Part shown: positions 29,617 to 38,136 of the stretch, piece after piece
Layout of the letters: the number at the start of each line of letters is the position of its first letter
Position numbering within the stretch: the first letter of the stretch is position 1
Assembly (NCBI RefSeq): GCF_017052655.1
Contig: NZ_JAFIDC010000001.1
Span: 434,001 to 498,000 of the forward strand
DNA: 64,000 nt
From: Acholeplasma equirhinis
GTDB lineage: Bacteria; Bacillota_I; Bacilli_A; Acholeplasmatales; Acholeplasmataceae
Reading direction: 5' to 3'
The notes under the pieces: model-generated
Databases searched by the model: none
What the model saw: the letters and a program-made list of their open reading frames with translations, nothing else
What the model was told of the DNA's origin: nothing
Translations under genes and position numbers: made by a program

Positions 29617-30425
29617 GCGTATACTCCTAATATTTTTATATTTAGATCGATTGAGTTTTTAAGTGTTTGTAACAACTCTTTTAAGTTTTTTGATTGAAGA
29701 TTTAATTCTAAGAAGAAGTGATATGTACCAATTTTATCTTTTTTAGGTCGAGACATAATTGAGGAGAGGTTGATGTTGTGTTTTGCGAAAGTCCCAAGTA
29801 GGTTATAAAGTAAACCTGGTCTATCAACATTCGGTGAAAGTACCAATAAGACTTTTAAATTTTTTTCAACTCTTTCTTCCCATAATTTTTTCTCGATTAA
29901 AACAAATCGTGTTTGATTTGTTAGTTCATCTTCAATATGATTGATTACGAGTTGATGTTTATTTGAAACTAAATGGGTTGGAACAACAGCTGCAGTTTTT
30001 TTCGGATTCTTTAGATGAAGATTTAATGATTGAACGTTTGAATCTGTAATAACAAATTTCAAATGTTTAAATTGATGGAAGAAGTTTAAACATTGGTTTT
30101 GAGTTTTAAACTGCACATAAACTGTCTCTATCTCATCCATTGAAACTTCATTTGATACAAGTGAAAATGTGATAGGAATTGAGAGTTCTTTATTAATATA
30201 ATAATGTTCATTTGAGTTCAATAAATCTAACGTTCGTTGAATGTATCCATCAATTGAATTTTCTAGTGGAAGCACTAAATAATCCGTTTCTTTAAATTTT
30301 TCAAAACAAAAATCAATACTTGGTTCAAAAAGGATCTTAGCATCCATATTTAAGACTTTTAATAATTTTTTAGTTGCAATTTCTGAGTATGTTCCTGCAG
30401 GACCTAGTGTGACAACCTTTTTCAA
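29613..30425 (-). CDS. pheA: Prephenate dehydratase
   Basis: Converts prephenate to phenylpyruvate in phenylalanine synthesis. The dehydratase domain starts with VVTLGPAGTYSEIA and carries ENSIDG and the catalytic NQTRFVLI (TRF). The C-terminal ACT domain has GLLYNLLGTFAKHNINL and SRPKK, a Phe-sensing site. The start is taken as TTG at 30425 because AAGGAGAAAATAC lies just upstream and the protein then begins at the conserved KKVVTLGPAG. The product is 270 residues, a normal length. No other aromatic-pathway gene is nearby. Confidence 0.9.
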   Translation of the reverse strand: MKKVVTLGPAGTYSEIATKKLLKVLNMDAKILFEPSIDFCFEKFKETDYLVLPLENSIDGYIQRTLDLLNSNEHYYINKELSIPITFSLVSNEVSMDEIETVYVQFKTQNQCLNFFHQFKHLKFVITDSNVQSLNLHLKNPKKTAAVVPTHLVSNKHQLVINHIEDELTNQTRFVLIEKKLWEERVEKNLKVLLVLSPNVDRPGLLYNLLGTFAKHNINLSSIMSRPKKDKIGTYHFFLELNLQSKNLKELLQTLKNSIDLNIKILGVYA

Positions 30426-30516
30426 GTATTTTCTCCTTAAGATATAAATCTTAAAACTAATTAAACTATTCATATTGTAACATAATTTAAGATAATGATG
30501 TATTATGTATACTAAA

Positions 30517-30537
30517 ATTTCGAATTCGAAATATAAT
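30517..30537 (+). promoter_or_regulatory. MhqR-type operator overlapping the promoter of the mhq-like operon
   Basis: ATTTCGAATTCGAAAT (30517-30532) is a perfect 16-bp palindrome, directly abutting TATAAT (30532-30537). It closely resembles the Bacillus subtilis MhqR operator core ATCTCGAATTCGAGAT. The operon it precedes encodes a MarR-family protein, so autorepression released by electrophiles is the likely mode. Confidence 0.8.
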
Positions 30538-30566
30538 GTAACTATACAAGAAAGTGAGGTTTTAAT

Positions 30567-31757
30567 ATGATGAAAGTTAAAGGTATCCATCACATCTCAG
30601 CAATAAGTGGACATGCACAAGAAAATGTAGATTTCTACAGTTCTTTTTTATCACTTAAAATGGCTGTTAAAACACTCAATTTTGATCAATATAACATTTA
30701 TCATTTATATTATACAAATGGTAATTACGATTTAGGTTCAGGTTTAACTTATTTTCCATGGAAGAGTCACTATAAACAAGGAGAAGTTGGTGCCGGTCAA
30801 GTTACAACAGTTATTGTATCTATTCCAAAAGGTTCAATGAATTTTTGGATGAATCGATTAAATAAATTTATGATCCCTTATGATTTATTAAAAAGATTTG
30901 GAGAAACTAGAATACATTTTAGAGATCAACATGGACTTGCAATTGAACTTGTAGAATCTGATTTAAAAGTAGAAAACATTTATACATTTAATGGTGTTGA
31001 AAAAGAATCAGCAATCACAGGTATTTATGGTGCATTATTAAGCAGTAATGATTTTGAAAAAACAAGTGAATTTTTAGAAGATGTTCTAGGGTTAGAAAAG
31101 TTAGTTGAAGATTCAGTTTATATAAGATACCAAGGTTCAAATGAGATTGGTAAATATATAGAATTATCAAAACTTACACTTCCTCAAGGTATTTCTGGAA
31201 AAGGAACATATCATCATATTGCATTTGAAGTCTCAGAACCATTAGAAGTTTGGCATCAATATCTAACATCTAAAGGTATTGAAGTTACAGAAATAAAAGA
31301 TAGACATTTTTTCAAATCCATCTATATGAGAGAACCAGGTGGTATCATGATAGAACTCGCAGCAACTGGCCCAGGATTTGAGAAATCTGATACAAATAAT
31401 CCAGAACTTTATATCCCAGAACAATTTAAACAATATGAAGCACAAGTTAAAAGTGAATTGTTCCCATTGTTTATTAGAGAAGTCGATCGACTACAAAACT
31501 ATACTTATCAAAATTTAGAAGAATTCAATACATTTGATAGTCATCAGAAATTGCTTTCTGAAATTAATAGACTTGCAAGAAAATCAAAATCAGAAGGTTT
31601 AACTGAAGAAGAAACAATTTATCGAAATGAACTTAGACGTAAGTATGTAGAAAGTATCACTGGGATGATTGTTCAAAATCTTGAAAATGTAAAAGTTGAA
31701 GATGAGAATAAGGAATTCCAACAATTAAAACGTAAGAAAGTTTCGCAGAAAGAGTAA
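30567..31757 (+). CDS. mhqO: Ring-cleaving dioxygenase / glyoxalase-family protein (MhqO-like)
   Basis: A vicinal-oxygen-chelate protein of 396 residues. Two glyoxalase-like halves begin with KVKGIHHISAISGHAQENVDFY and SAITGIYGALLSSNDFEKTSEF. Metal-ligand candidates are His8 or His9 in the first half and the GTYHHIAFEV and MIELAA stretches in the second. The last 100 residues form a helical extension. In B. subtilis the homologue degrades or tolerates quinones under MhqR control. Here the operator, a MarR gene and a carboxylesterase gene accompany it. Confidence 0.85.
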   Translation: MMKVKGIHHISAISGHAQENVDFYSSFLSLKMAVKTLNFDQYNIYHLYYTNGNYDLGSGLTYFPWKSHYKQGEVGAGQVTTVIVSIPKGSMNFWMNRLNKFMIPYDLLKRFGETRIHFRDQHGLAIELVESDLKVENIYTFNGVEKESAITGIYGALLSSNDFEKTSEFLEDVLGLEKLVEDSVYIRYQGSNEIGKYIELSKLTLPQGISGKGTYHHIAFEVSEPLEVWHQYLTSKGIEVTEIKDRHFFKSIYMREPGGIMIELAATGPGFEKSDTNNPELYIPEQFKQYEAQVKSELFPLFIREVDRLQNYTYQNLEEFNTFDSHQKLLSEINRLARKSKSEGLTEEETIYRNELRRKYVESITGMIVQNLENVKVEDENKEFQQLKRKKVSQKE

Positions 31758-31813
31758 TAAAGAAAAGCTCTTTTTATCAAAATGATAAAATAAAATGCGA
31801 AGGGGAAATGAAT

Positions 31814-32260
31814 ATGAATTATAAAGAAGAACTTAAATCAATGACCATTCTATTTAAAGCATTTCAATCAGTTGAAGCTTTCGCTAAAAAAGATATTGCT
31901 AAATATGGAATGAATCCAACTGAATTTGCTGCACTAGAAGCACTGTATCATAAAGGTAGACTACCTGTCCAAGGTATGTGTCAAAAAGTACTTATTGCAA
32001 ACTCTTCAATGACTTATGTACTTGATAAGCTTCAAGAGAAGAAATTAATCGAAAGAATTCAAGATTCTACAGATAAACGTACATTTTATGTTGAACTGAC
32101 AGGATCTGGAAAAAAACTTGCTGATGATATTTTCCCTAAACATTATGAAGTTATGAGACAAGTCTTTGAAGTACTTACTGCCGAAGAAAAGAAAATGCTT
32201 GGTGAACTCCTTAAAAAAGTAGGATTCAATGCATTGGATATGGCGGATAGTATCGAATGA
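31814..32260 (+). CDS. mhqR: MarR-family repressor (MhqR-like)
   Basis: A 148-residue winged-helix regulator. The DNA-binding part includes MNPTEFAALEALYHKG, NSSMTYVLDKLQEKKLIER and the wing DSTDKRTFYVELTGSGKKL. The ATG at 31814 is chosen over one at 31808 because AAGGGGAA is better spaced. Position between the mhqO- and mhqD-like genes, and the operator upstream, identify it as the likely quinone/electrophile sensor. It overlaps the next gene by ATGA. Confidence 0.85.
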   Translation: MNYKEELKSMTILFKAFQSVEAFAKKDIAKYGMNPTEFAALEALYHKGRLPVQGMCQKVLIANSSMTYVLDKLQEKKLIERIQDSTDKRTFYVELTGSGKKLADDIFPKHYEVMRQVFEVLTAEEKKMLGELLKKVGFNALDMADSIE

Positions 32261-32853
32261 TTCACTATTTTGAAAAAGGTAGTAACGATAAGTTAATGAT
32301 TCTTTTCCACGGAACTGGTGGAGATGAATATGATTTAGTACCACTTGCCAAAATGATTGATAAAGATGCATCAATCTTAAGTTTAAGAGGTAATGTATCA
32401 GAAGGTGGTATGTTTAGATTCTTTAGAAGATATCCAAATGGTACATTTGATTATGAGAATATTGATCATGAAATCAAAGTGATTTCTAATTTTCTAAAAG
32501 ATACTTATCAAAAATATCATATTGATGAACTTAAAAAAATAGGACTTGGATTTTCCAATGGTGCGAATATGATTCAAAGTATCATTCAAGAGGAAAATGG
32601 TGTTTTTGATTCGGCAATACTATTAAGTCCTGTGTATGTAAATGATAAAAAAGATTTTATTGATCTTAAGAACTTACCAATTTATTTATCCACTTCACAA
32701 TTTGATAGTTTTACAACGGTAGATAAAACACTAAAGTTAGAAGCAGCATTAAAAGAAGCACACGCTAAATTAAAAATGGTTTGGCATCAAAATGGACATA
32801 CCATTCCACAAAGTGTGTTAAAAGACTTAATTATTTGGTATCAAGAATTATGA
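32257..32853 (+). CDS. mhqD: Carboxylesterase/phospholipase-like hydrolase (MhqD-like)
   Basis: A 198-residue alpha/beta hydrolase. LFHGTGGDEYDLVPLAK gives the oxyanion region and GFSNGAN the nucleophile Ser100. The Asp is in STSQFDSFT and the His in QNGHTIP. This signature (GFSNGAN rather than GFSQGG) is that of the MhqD subgroup. It is translationally coupled to the MarR gene and ends in a short terminator. Confidence 0.85.
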   Translation: MIHYFEKGSNDKLMILFHGTGGDEYDLVPLAKMIDKDASILSLRGNVSEGGMFRFFRRYPNGTFDYENIDHEIKVISNFLKDTYQKYHIDELKKIGLGFSNGANMIQSIIQEENGVFDSAILLSPVYVNDKKDFIDLKNLPIYLSTSQFDSFTTVDKTLKLEAALKEAHAKLKMVWHQNGHTIPQSVLKDLIIWYQEL

Positions 32854-32873
32854 GCGTCTTTTAGACGCTTTTA
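32853..32873 (+). terminator. Terminator of the mhq-like operon
   Basis: Stem AGCGTCT / AGACGCT with a TTT loop and a short T run; the stop codon forms its first base. A TATAAT at 32877-32882 for the next operon follows at once. Confidence 0.75.
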
Positions 32874-32917
32874 GTTTATAATAGAGTAGAGAAATTAAAT
32901 GAAATGAGTTGAGTATT

Positions 32918-33328
32918 ATGGTAAAAGAAGTATCTGCTGGAGCGATTGTCTACACAAAAACAGAAGATGGTAAAACATTATATCTTTTAATTCAGCATAA
33001 ACTAGGTGGTCATTTTTCATTCCCAAAAGGGCATATTGAAAAGAATGAATCTGTGATTGATACTGCTAAAAGAGAAGTATATGAAGAAACTGGTATTATG
33101 TTTGACTTTGTTTCAGACAAAATGAAAGTGAATACATATTTGATGCCAAATGGTGTATATAAAGATGTTTACTATTTTTTAGGAAAAGCAATTAGTACAA
33201 AAATCACTAAACAAGATAGTGAAGTAGCAGTTGCTGGATGGTATACAAAAGACCAAGTATTTAAATACTTAACATATGATAACGATAAAAAAATATTTAT
33301 TCAGCTTGCGGGGAAGGTAGAGAATTAA
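32918..33328 (+). CDS. NUDIX hydrolase (Ap4A-hydrolase-like)
   Basis: 136 residues with a complete NUDIX box, GHIEKNESVIDTAKREVYEETGI read in two parts (GHIEKNESV near residue 40, REVYEETGI near 54). The motif LGGHFSFPKGHIE before the box resembles diadenosine tetraphosphate hydrolases. The ATG at 32918 is preferred because the homologous protein start is VKEVSAGAIVY. It is two bases from the next gene, so probably an operon of three with the SGNH esterase and methyltransferase. Confidence 0.85.
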   Translation: MVKEVSAGAIVYTKTEDGKTLYLLIQHKLGGHFSFPKGHIEKNESVIDTAKREVYEETGIMFDFVSDKMKVNTYLMPNGVYKDVYYFLGKAISTKITKQDSEVAVAGWYTKDQVFKYLTYDNDKKIFIQLAGKVEN

Positions 33329-33329
33329 T

Positions 33330-34058
33330 ATGCGTATTCATATTATAGGGGATTCGACTGCAGCACCAAAACAATTACATGCAAGACCAGAAACCGGATG
33401 GGGTGAAAAGTTTTACTTATTCTTTAATGAAGAAGTAGAAATTTTAAATCATGCATTTAATGGTAAATCAACACGCTCTTTCATTGCAGAAAAAAGATTT
33501 GAAGAAGTGATGCGTGTGATTCAAAAAGGTGATGTATTAATTATGCAATTTGGGCATAATGATTCAAAAATAGAAGATCCTTTAAGGTATGCAGATCCAT
33601 ATGATGCATACCCGAAAAAATTAGAATTTATGATTAAAGAAACGAAAGAAAAAGGTGCATTTCCGATTGTTTTATCATCTGTTTCTAGAAGACACTTTAA
33701 ATCTAAACATAGAGTTAACAAAAAGAATGTAATTGTTTATCCAATGATTGCAAAACAAGTGGCTAAACGTGAAAAAGTCGTTTTCTTCGATATCTTTAAG
33801 AAAACAAGAAAGCTTTATGAATATTTTGGATGGGATTTATCAAGAAAACTCTTCCTTCATATCCATAAAGCTGAACATAAAAATTATCCAGAAGGGATTT
33901 ATGACGATACGCATTTTAATGATTTAGGTGCAATGGTTGTAGCAAGTCTTGTTGCAGAAGAATTGTATTTCACTAAACAAGACCATCCATTAAAAGACTA
34001 TATATTAGTTGAAAACCTCATCAATAGAATCGACGTCAAACGTGCGATAAATGTATAA
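33330..34058 (+). CDS. SGNH/GDSL hydrolase, rhamnogalacturonan acetylesterase-like
   Basis: A 242-residue esterase of the GDSL superfamily. Block I is IIGDSTAAP (Ser9), block III is MQFGHNDSK and the Asp/His pair lies in DDTHFND near residues 192-197. The order and the GDST form match the rhamnogalacturonan-acetylesterase group. No signal peptide is seen, so it acts in the cytosol. It overlaps the following methyltransferase gene by 8 bases. Confidence 0.82.
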   Translation: MRIHIIGDSTAAPKQLHARPETGWGEKFYLFFNEEVEILNHAFNGKSTRSFIAEKRFEEVMRVIQKGDVLIMQFGHNDSKIEDPLRYADPYDAYPKKLEFMIKETKEKGAFPIVLSSVSRRHFKSKHRVNKKNVIVYPMIAKQVAKREKVVFFDIFKKTRKLYEYFGWDLSRKLFLHIHKAEHKNYPEGIYDDTHFNDLGAMVVASLVAEELYFTKQDHPLKDYILVENLINRIDVKRAINV

Positions 34059-35193
34059 AAATTATAATGACGATAGCATTGCATTAAGCTATAAAACAAG
34101 TGACTTTGAAAAATTAACTGTTGAAAAACAACTAGAAGTTAAACAGAAGATGGTTGCTGATCTATTTGGTAAAGAAACTTTACCAATCATACCGAATCCA
34201 AAACCTAAACATTACAGACATAAAGCTGTTTTATCTGCAGTAAATGTCAAATTAACAAAGAATTTTCAAATTCGATTAGGTTTATATATTGAAGGTAGTA
34301 AGGAAATTAAACCAAGACTTGGACATTTCTTACATCATCCTGGTATTGATAAAATCTTTGAAGATGTCGAAAAGTTATTAATTAAATATAAGATGAGAGC
34401 TTATCATGAAAAAAGTGGTGAGGGCATCATTAAACATGTGATGATACGTAAGTCATATGCATTTAATGAATATATGGTTATTTTTGCAACTCAAGGGACA
34501 CTTTTCCCAAATCATAAAGACTTCACAAAAGAACTTGTAAGTTTGCATCCTGAAATTAAAACAGTTATCCAAAATATCCATCGAAAAGATACGAAACTCA
34601 TTCTTTTAGAAGAAGAAAAGATTTTTTATGGTCCAGGATATATTATTGATCAGATTGATGATTTGAGATTTCAAATTTCATCTAGGGCCTTTTATCAAGT
34701 AAATCCTGAACAAATGATGAATCTTTATCATAAATCATTGGAAATTGCACAAATCAATACTAAACAGCTTGTTCTTGATTGTTATTCAGGTATTGGTACA
34801 ATAACTTTATTAGCAAGTAAACTTGCACACCATGTTTACGGATTTGAGATTAACGATGCGTCAGTCAAAGATGCTGTGAATAATAAAAAAATAAACGATA
34901 TTAAGAATGTAACTTTTGTACAAGGTGATGTTGAAAACTTAATTGAGGCATTTGATAAACCAGTAGATTTATTAATCATGGACCCAACAAGAGAAGGTGC
35001 ATCGCTTAAATTTAACCAAGCACTTTTAAAACTCATGCCAAATAAAATACTATATATTTCATGTGATCCTGTAACTCAAGCTAGAGACATTAAACAATTG
35101 TCGAAATTTTATCGAATTAAAACGGTTCAACCGGTTGACATGTTCACCTATACTCAACACGTTGAAAGTATCGTATTGCTTTCCCTAAAATAG
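34051..35193 (+). CDS. 23S rRNA (uracil-5-)-methyltransferase, short TRAM-less form; integration target
   Basis: An RlmD/TrmA-family enzyme that methylates C5 of uracil in 23S rRNA. The SAM-binding stretch LDCYSGIGTITLLAS lies near residue 243, DPTREGASL near 310, and the catalytic cysteine in ISCDPVTQARD near 330. The tail YTQHVESIVLLSLK is the family C-terminus. It is 380 residues and lacks the N-terminal TRAM domain and the iron-sulphur cysteines of full-length RlmD. Downstream, several copies of its last codons recur, so the 3' end is the apparent integration site of the island. No terminator is evident after its stop. Confidence 0.9.
   Translation: MYKNYNDDSIALSYKTSDFEKLTVEKQLEVKQKMVADLFGKETLPIIPNPKPKHYRHKAVLSAVNVKLTKNFQIRLGLYIEGSKEIKPRLGHFLHHPGIDKIFEDVEKLLIKYKMRAYHEKSGEGIIKHVMIRKSYAFNEYMVIFATQGTLFPNHKDFTKELVSLHPEIKTVIQNIHRKDTKLILLEEEKIFYGPGYIIDQIDDLRFQISSRAFYQVNPEQMMNLYHKSLEIAQINTKQLVLDCYSGIGTITLLASKLAHHVYGFEINDASVKDAVNNKKINDIKNVTFVQGDVENLIEAFDKPVDLLIMDPTREGASLKFNQALLKLMPNKILYISCDPVTQARDIKQLSKFYRIKTVQPVDMFTYTQHVESIVLLSLK
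35154..35183 (+). other. attB/attL-like core at the 3' end of the rRNA methyltransferase gene
   Basis: From TCAACACGTTGAAAG to the TATCGTATTGCTTTC that follows, this matches the cores at 38.4, 41.5, 43.9 and 47.7 kb apart from a GC insertion and two substitutions. TCAAC-AC-GTTGA is an inverted repeat. It is read here as the left boundary of the island; this is inference from the repeats. Confidence 0.7.
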
Positions 35194-35560
35194 AAATTTC
35201 ACAGCCTTACAAAGCCATGAATAATTTTAAATTTCGAACGCAATTGGCTATATTCAACGCCTTTTGTCTGTATTGAAGTAACATAATATGTTTAGTTATA
35301 CAATGTTGCATAGTTTGACTAAATATATAATAATTTCCATGCATCCTATAATCATTGTGTATGGATTAGTGCAAATGCATTTATATGAATTTATAAGTAA
35401 AGCAAATGCACAACCAATGAATTTATATGCATAGGGTTGTTCACATGTTGAAATAGTAAGTGAATGACCTTTAAATGTAGATAAAAAATGTTAATAAATA
35501 TAGATTAATGCAATAAAATATAAATGATATGCAACTTATTAAGAAAAATAGGGAGTTGTC
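35194..35560 (+). other. Non-coding left end of the island
   Basis: 367 bases without a convincing gene. Immediately after the methyltransferase stop, CTTACAAAGCCAT resembles the sequence right of the later cores (GCTTAACAAAGCCAT at 43.99 kb). The remainder holds repeat copy R1a, and probably the promoter of the sigma gene, although no clear -35/-10 pair is seen. Confidence 0.6.
35357..35470 (+). repeat. Direct repeat R1, copy a (degenerate gene tail)
   Basis: 114 bases aligning without gaps to 38137-38250, 2,780 bases away, with about 16 differences by eye. Both copies translate to the same C-terminal peptide type (VYGLVQxHLYEFIS, ending IVSE then stop), but this copy is interrupted by an in-frame TAG. 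Confidence 0.8.
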
Positions 35561-36091
35561 ATGATACTAAAGGAAACAATACAGGCTTTGCAAGAAAAGA
35601 AAGAATGGGCGTTCAATGAAGTATGGTACGCATATTCCACTCTTATTTTTACTGTAATATATAAGATTACCAATGATATTAATGTTTCCGAAGAATTGCA
35701 GATGGACACATTCGTTTCTATTTTTAATGAGTGTACCAATTATCGTGGTGGTAATTTTAAATATTGGTGCTTAACTATTGCAAAAAATAAGGCTAATATG
35801 CATCTTAGGAAGATCATATCAGAAAAAAAAGCCTTGGAGAAATATAAAGAGAGTGAAGAACTTCGTCTTATAGATGAAGCAATCAACAAGAAAGAAGAAG
35901 AGTTATCAGACTATATTACTAATGAAATATATCGTATATTAGAGAAGGAAACTGCTGAAATCGTAATATTGCATTTATTAAAAAAAACAAAATTTAAGGA
36001 TATCGCAAAGTTTAAGAAACAACCCGTAAATACTATCCTTAGTAAATATAAAAGAGCTATAGAAAAAGTTAGGAATGGAATTAAATTATGA
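35561..36091 (+). CDS. ECF-type RNA polymerase sigma factor
   Basis: 176 residues with the sigma-70 region 2 pattern (WAFNEVWYAYSTLIFTVIY, then SEELQMDTFVSIF) and a region 4 helix-turn-helix at the end (AEIVILHLLKKTKFKDIAKF). RBS AGGGAG precedes the ATG. The stop overlaps the following membrane-protein gene by ATGA, the classical sigma/anti-sigma layout. It should redirect RNA polymerase to its own small regulon. It is the first gene of the accessory island and is absent from the core context around it. Confidence 0.85.
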   Translation: MILKETIQALQEKKEWAFNEVWYAYSTLIFTVIYKITNDINVSEELQMDTFVSIFNECTNYRGGNFKYWCLTIAKNKANMHLRKIISEKKALEKYKESEELRLIDEAINKKEEELSDYITNEIYRILEKETAEIVILHLLKKTKFKDIAKFKKQPVNTILSKYKRAIEKVRNGIKL

Positions 36092-36690
36092 AAAGTATAG
36101 ATCAATCAATAAGACAAAAACATGATGAAAATCTACTTAATAAAGTAAAACAAAAACTGGAATTTAATACAGAAGTTCAATTAACAAAGAAAAAAACAGT
36201 TTTATTTTGGCCATCTATGGCAAGTGCATTTTTATCCATCATTATACTCGTGATTGCTATTGCATTTTATTTAGATACACAATTCCCCAAAAGTGGTATT
36301 GATACAAATCTAACTCCAGCCCAAAGCTATTTAGATGATATCAATGGTGTAATTGATTATATTGATAGTCCAATTTCAACCATGATATTTATTGAAGGTG
36401 AATTAACAAAGATTAGTATCTATTATGCAGTATATGATGATGGGGATTCTTACGTTAATCTTCTGTTATTTGATATTGTCTCATCAAATGAAATAATGTT
36501 GACGATCTCAATAAAGAGCAATGGTGAAACTGTTTTATCATATAATCATAGTTATAATAACCAATCTACAAGATTCTATTATGTGATTTTTAGTGAAGAT
36601 GATATTAAAGTCCAAATTGATATAGATGATGAAAGTCAAATTCAAGAGTTTAATTTGGATCTATTTAATGAATATTTGAATAACATTTAA
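36088..36690 (+). CDS. Single-pass membrane protein, probable anti-sigma factor
   Basis: 200 residues: a charged N-terminal cytoplasmic segment of about 36, one transmembrane helix at 37-62 (WPSMASAFLSIIILVIAIAF), and an external domain rich in Asp, Ser and Tyr. Its topology and four-base overlap with the ECF sigma gene indicate an anti-sigma factor that holds the sigma at the membrane. No zinc-binding HxxxCxxC motif is present, so this would be a non-ZAS type. It ends at a terminator. Confidence 0.65.
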   Translation: MKSIDQSIRQKHDENLLNKVKQKLEFNTEVQLTKKKTVLFWPSMASAFLSIIILVIAIAFYLDTQFPKSGIDTNLTPAQSYLDDINGVIDYIDSPISTMIFIEGELTKISIYYAVYDDGDSYVNLLLFDIVSSNEIMLTISIKSNGETVLSYNHSYNNQSTRFYYVIFSEDDIKVQIDIDDESQIQEFNLDLFNEYLNNI

Positions 36691-36717
36691 AATAATGCAA
36701 TAAAAACAAAAGTACAA

Positions 36718-36760
36718 GCACCTTATTAAGTAGAATTACTTAAGAGGTGTTTTATTTTTC
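36718..36760 (+). terminator. Terminator after the sigma/anti-sigma pair
   Basis: CACCTTATTAAGT (36719-36731) pairs with ACTTAAGAGGTG (36738-36749) with one bulge, followed by TTTTATTTTT. It separates the regulator pair from the secreted-protein gene. Confidence 0.8.
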
Positions 36761-36782
36761 TACCTCAGAAAAGGAGAATAAA

Positions 36783-37481
36783 ATGAAAAAAACATATGTA
36801 CTGGTATTACTGGTTTTATTGGTTGCGTTTCTATCACAAAGCGTGGTATATGCAACAGATAATGAAAATGATTACCAAAAAGTGATTGAATTATCTAGAG
36901 AAAAATTAGGTAATCAAAGGATTACAGTTCAATTAATGGATGGTTTAAATTCATATGAAAGATTCTATTTAGCAGAAGGTGTTGAAAGCGGATACCTAAT
37001 ATACGATCGAGATAATGGTATATTTCTTGAATATTCTGCTGAAGACTCATCACCATTTGGAAATAGTATGGGAGATAAGAAATATATTGGACCAACTTAT
37101 TATTATGTTGAAGTCAATAATGAACTGACTGATCTTGGAACAGGTAATAAAGTAGGAAGCGATGAAAAACAAAAATTAATTGCTATGGAAAATCAAATTA
37201 AAGAAAGCATTGCTGTAAATAAAGAACATAATTCAACAGAAGCAGAAAAATCAGGTTTAAATAAAAGAAATGCAGATCATAAACATGAAATTGATGACAT
37301 TATGTCATCTGATTTGCCTGATTTCACAGAAGTAGAATATGCATTTTATTCATCATTGCAACATAAAGCATACTGTTCATGTGGAAACTATGTATTAAGA
37401 GCACATTTAGGTTTGGCCCAAGCTCCAGGAATGCCTATCTATTGTGCATCGTGTGGTTATGAAATGGATGATGGGGAATAG
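36783..37481 (+). CDS. Secreted protein with C-terminal cysteine pairs
   Basis: 232 residues starting with a clear signal peptide (about residues 1-25, MKKTYVLVLLVLLVAFLSQS). The ATG at 36783 follows AAAGGAGA; an upstream in-frame start lies in the terminator and would spoil the signal peptide. The middle is acidic and hydrophilic. The C-terminus has CSCG and, 24 residues later, CASCG, suggesting a zinc or disulphide knot. No lipobox is seen. Family unknown. It lies 11 bases before a membrane-protein gene. Confidence 0.7.
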   Translation: MKKTYVLVLLVLLVAFLSQSVVYATDNENDYQKVIELSREKLGNQRITVQLMDGLNSYERFYLAEGVESGYLIYDRDNGIFLEYSAEDSSPFGNSMGDKKYIGPTYYYVEVNNELTDLGTGNKVGSDEKQKLIAMENQIKESIAVNKEHNSTEAEKSGLNKRNADHKHEIDDIMSSDLPDFTEVEYAFYSSLQHKAYCSCGNYVLRAHLGLAQAPGMPIYCASCGYEMDDGE

Positions 37482-37491
37482 GTGGGTTAAT

Positions 37492-38007
37492 ATGACAAAA
37501 ATCTCAAAAATCATAAAAGATATTTCAACACCAATTGTACTAATCCTCATTAGTGTTGTAGTATTTATGTTTTCTGAAATTGTAATATCCAGTCCTGGTA
37601 TCGCACCAAGTGGTTTGGTGGGATGGAAGTTTATTTTTGGATTTCAAGCATCAATCGGATCTGTTGAGTACTCTACAAATAGCGTTACTGGATTTGGATT
37701 ATCATTTGTGCTTTTATTGATACCAATATTTAGTTTGGCTGGAATCATTCTTCTTATTCTTGAATTGTTTGATATTGTTTTTCCATATTCAAGATTAGTG
37801 ATTTTTATCTTATTTTTATTGGTTGGAATATTATGTTTTTTACCAATACAATTTGCAAATTATAATAGAGTAGTGGAAGATAGTTTCAGATTCATTAGAC
37901 TGGATTCATCAGATTTGTATCTATATTTTGGTGGTTATATCAGTGGATTATTATCATTAATATCCGCTATTATGGTAGGATATAATATAATTATTCCAAA
38001 AAAATGA
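37492..38007 (+). CDS. Hypothetical four-helix membrane protein
   Basis: 171 residues with four hydrophobic segments (PIVLILISVVVFMFSEIVI, FVLLLIPIFSLAGIILLILE, LVIFILFLLVGILCFLPIQ, GLLSLISAIMVGYNIII). GGTGGG precedes the ATG at 37492. It follows the secreted-protein gene closely, and the two probably function together. No family is recognised. It is the last gene of the first cargo segment. Confidence 0.65.
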   Translation: MTKISKIIKDISTPIVLILISVVVFMFSEIVISSPGIAPSGLVGWKFIFGFQASIGSVEYSTNSVTGFGLSFVLLLIPIFSLAGIILLILELFDIVFPYSRLVIFILFLLVGILCFLPIQFANYNRVVEDSFRFIRLDSSDLYLYFGGYISGLLSLISAIMVGYNIIIPKK

Positions 38008-38136
38008 TTATTACGAATAAAATTCCACTATTTAAGTATTAATTTGAAAGACTTTAGATTCATTCATTAATCAATTAATATTGAAGAATTTTTATCGGCA
38101 GAATATCTGTGGAAATCAACACCACCAGTAGTAGTT

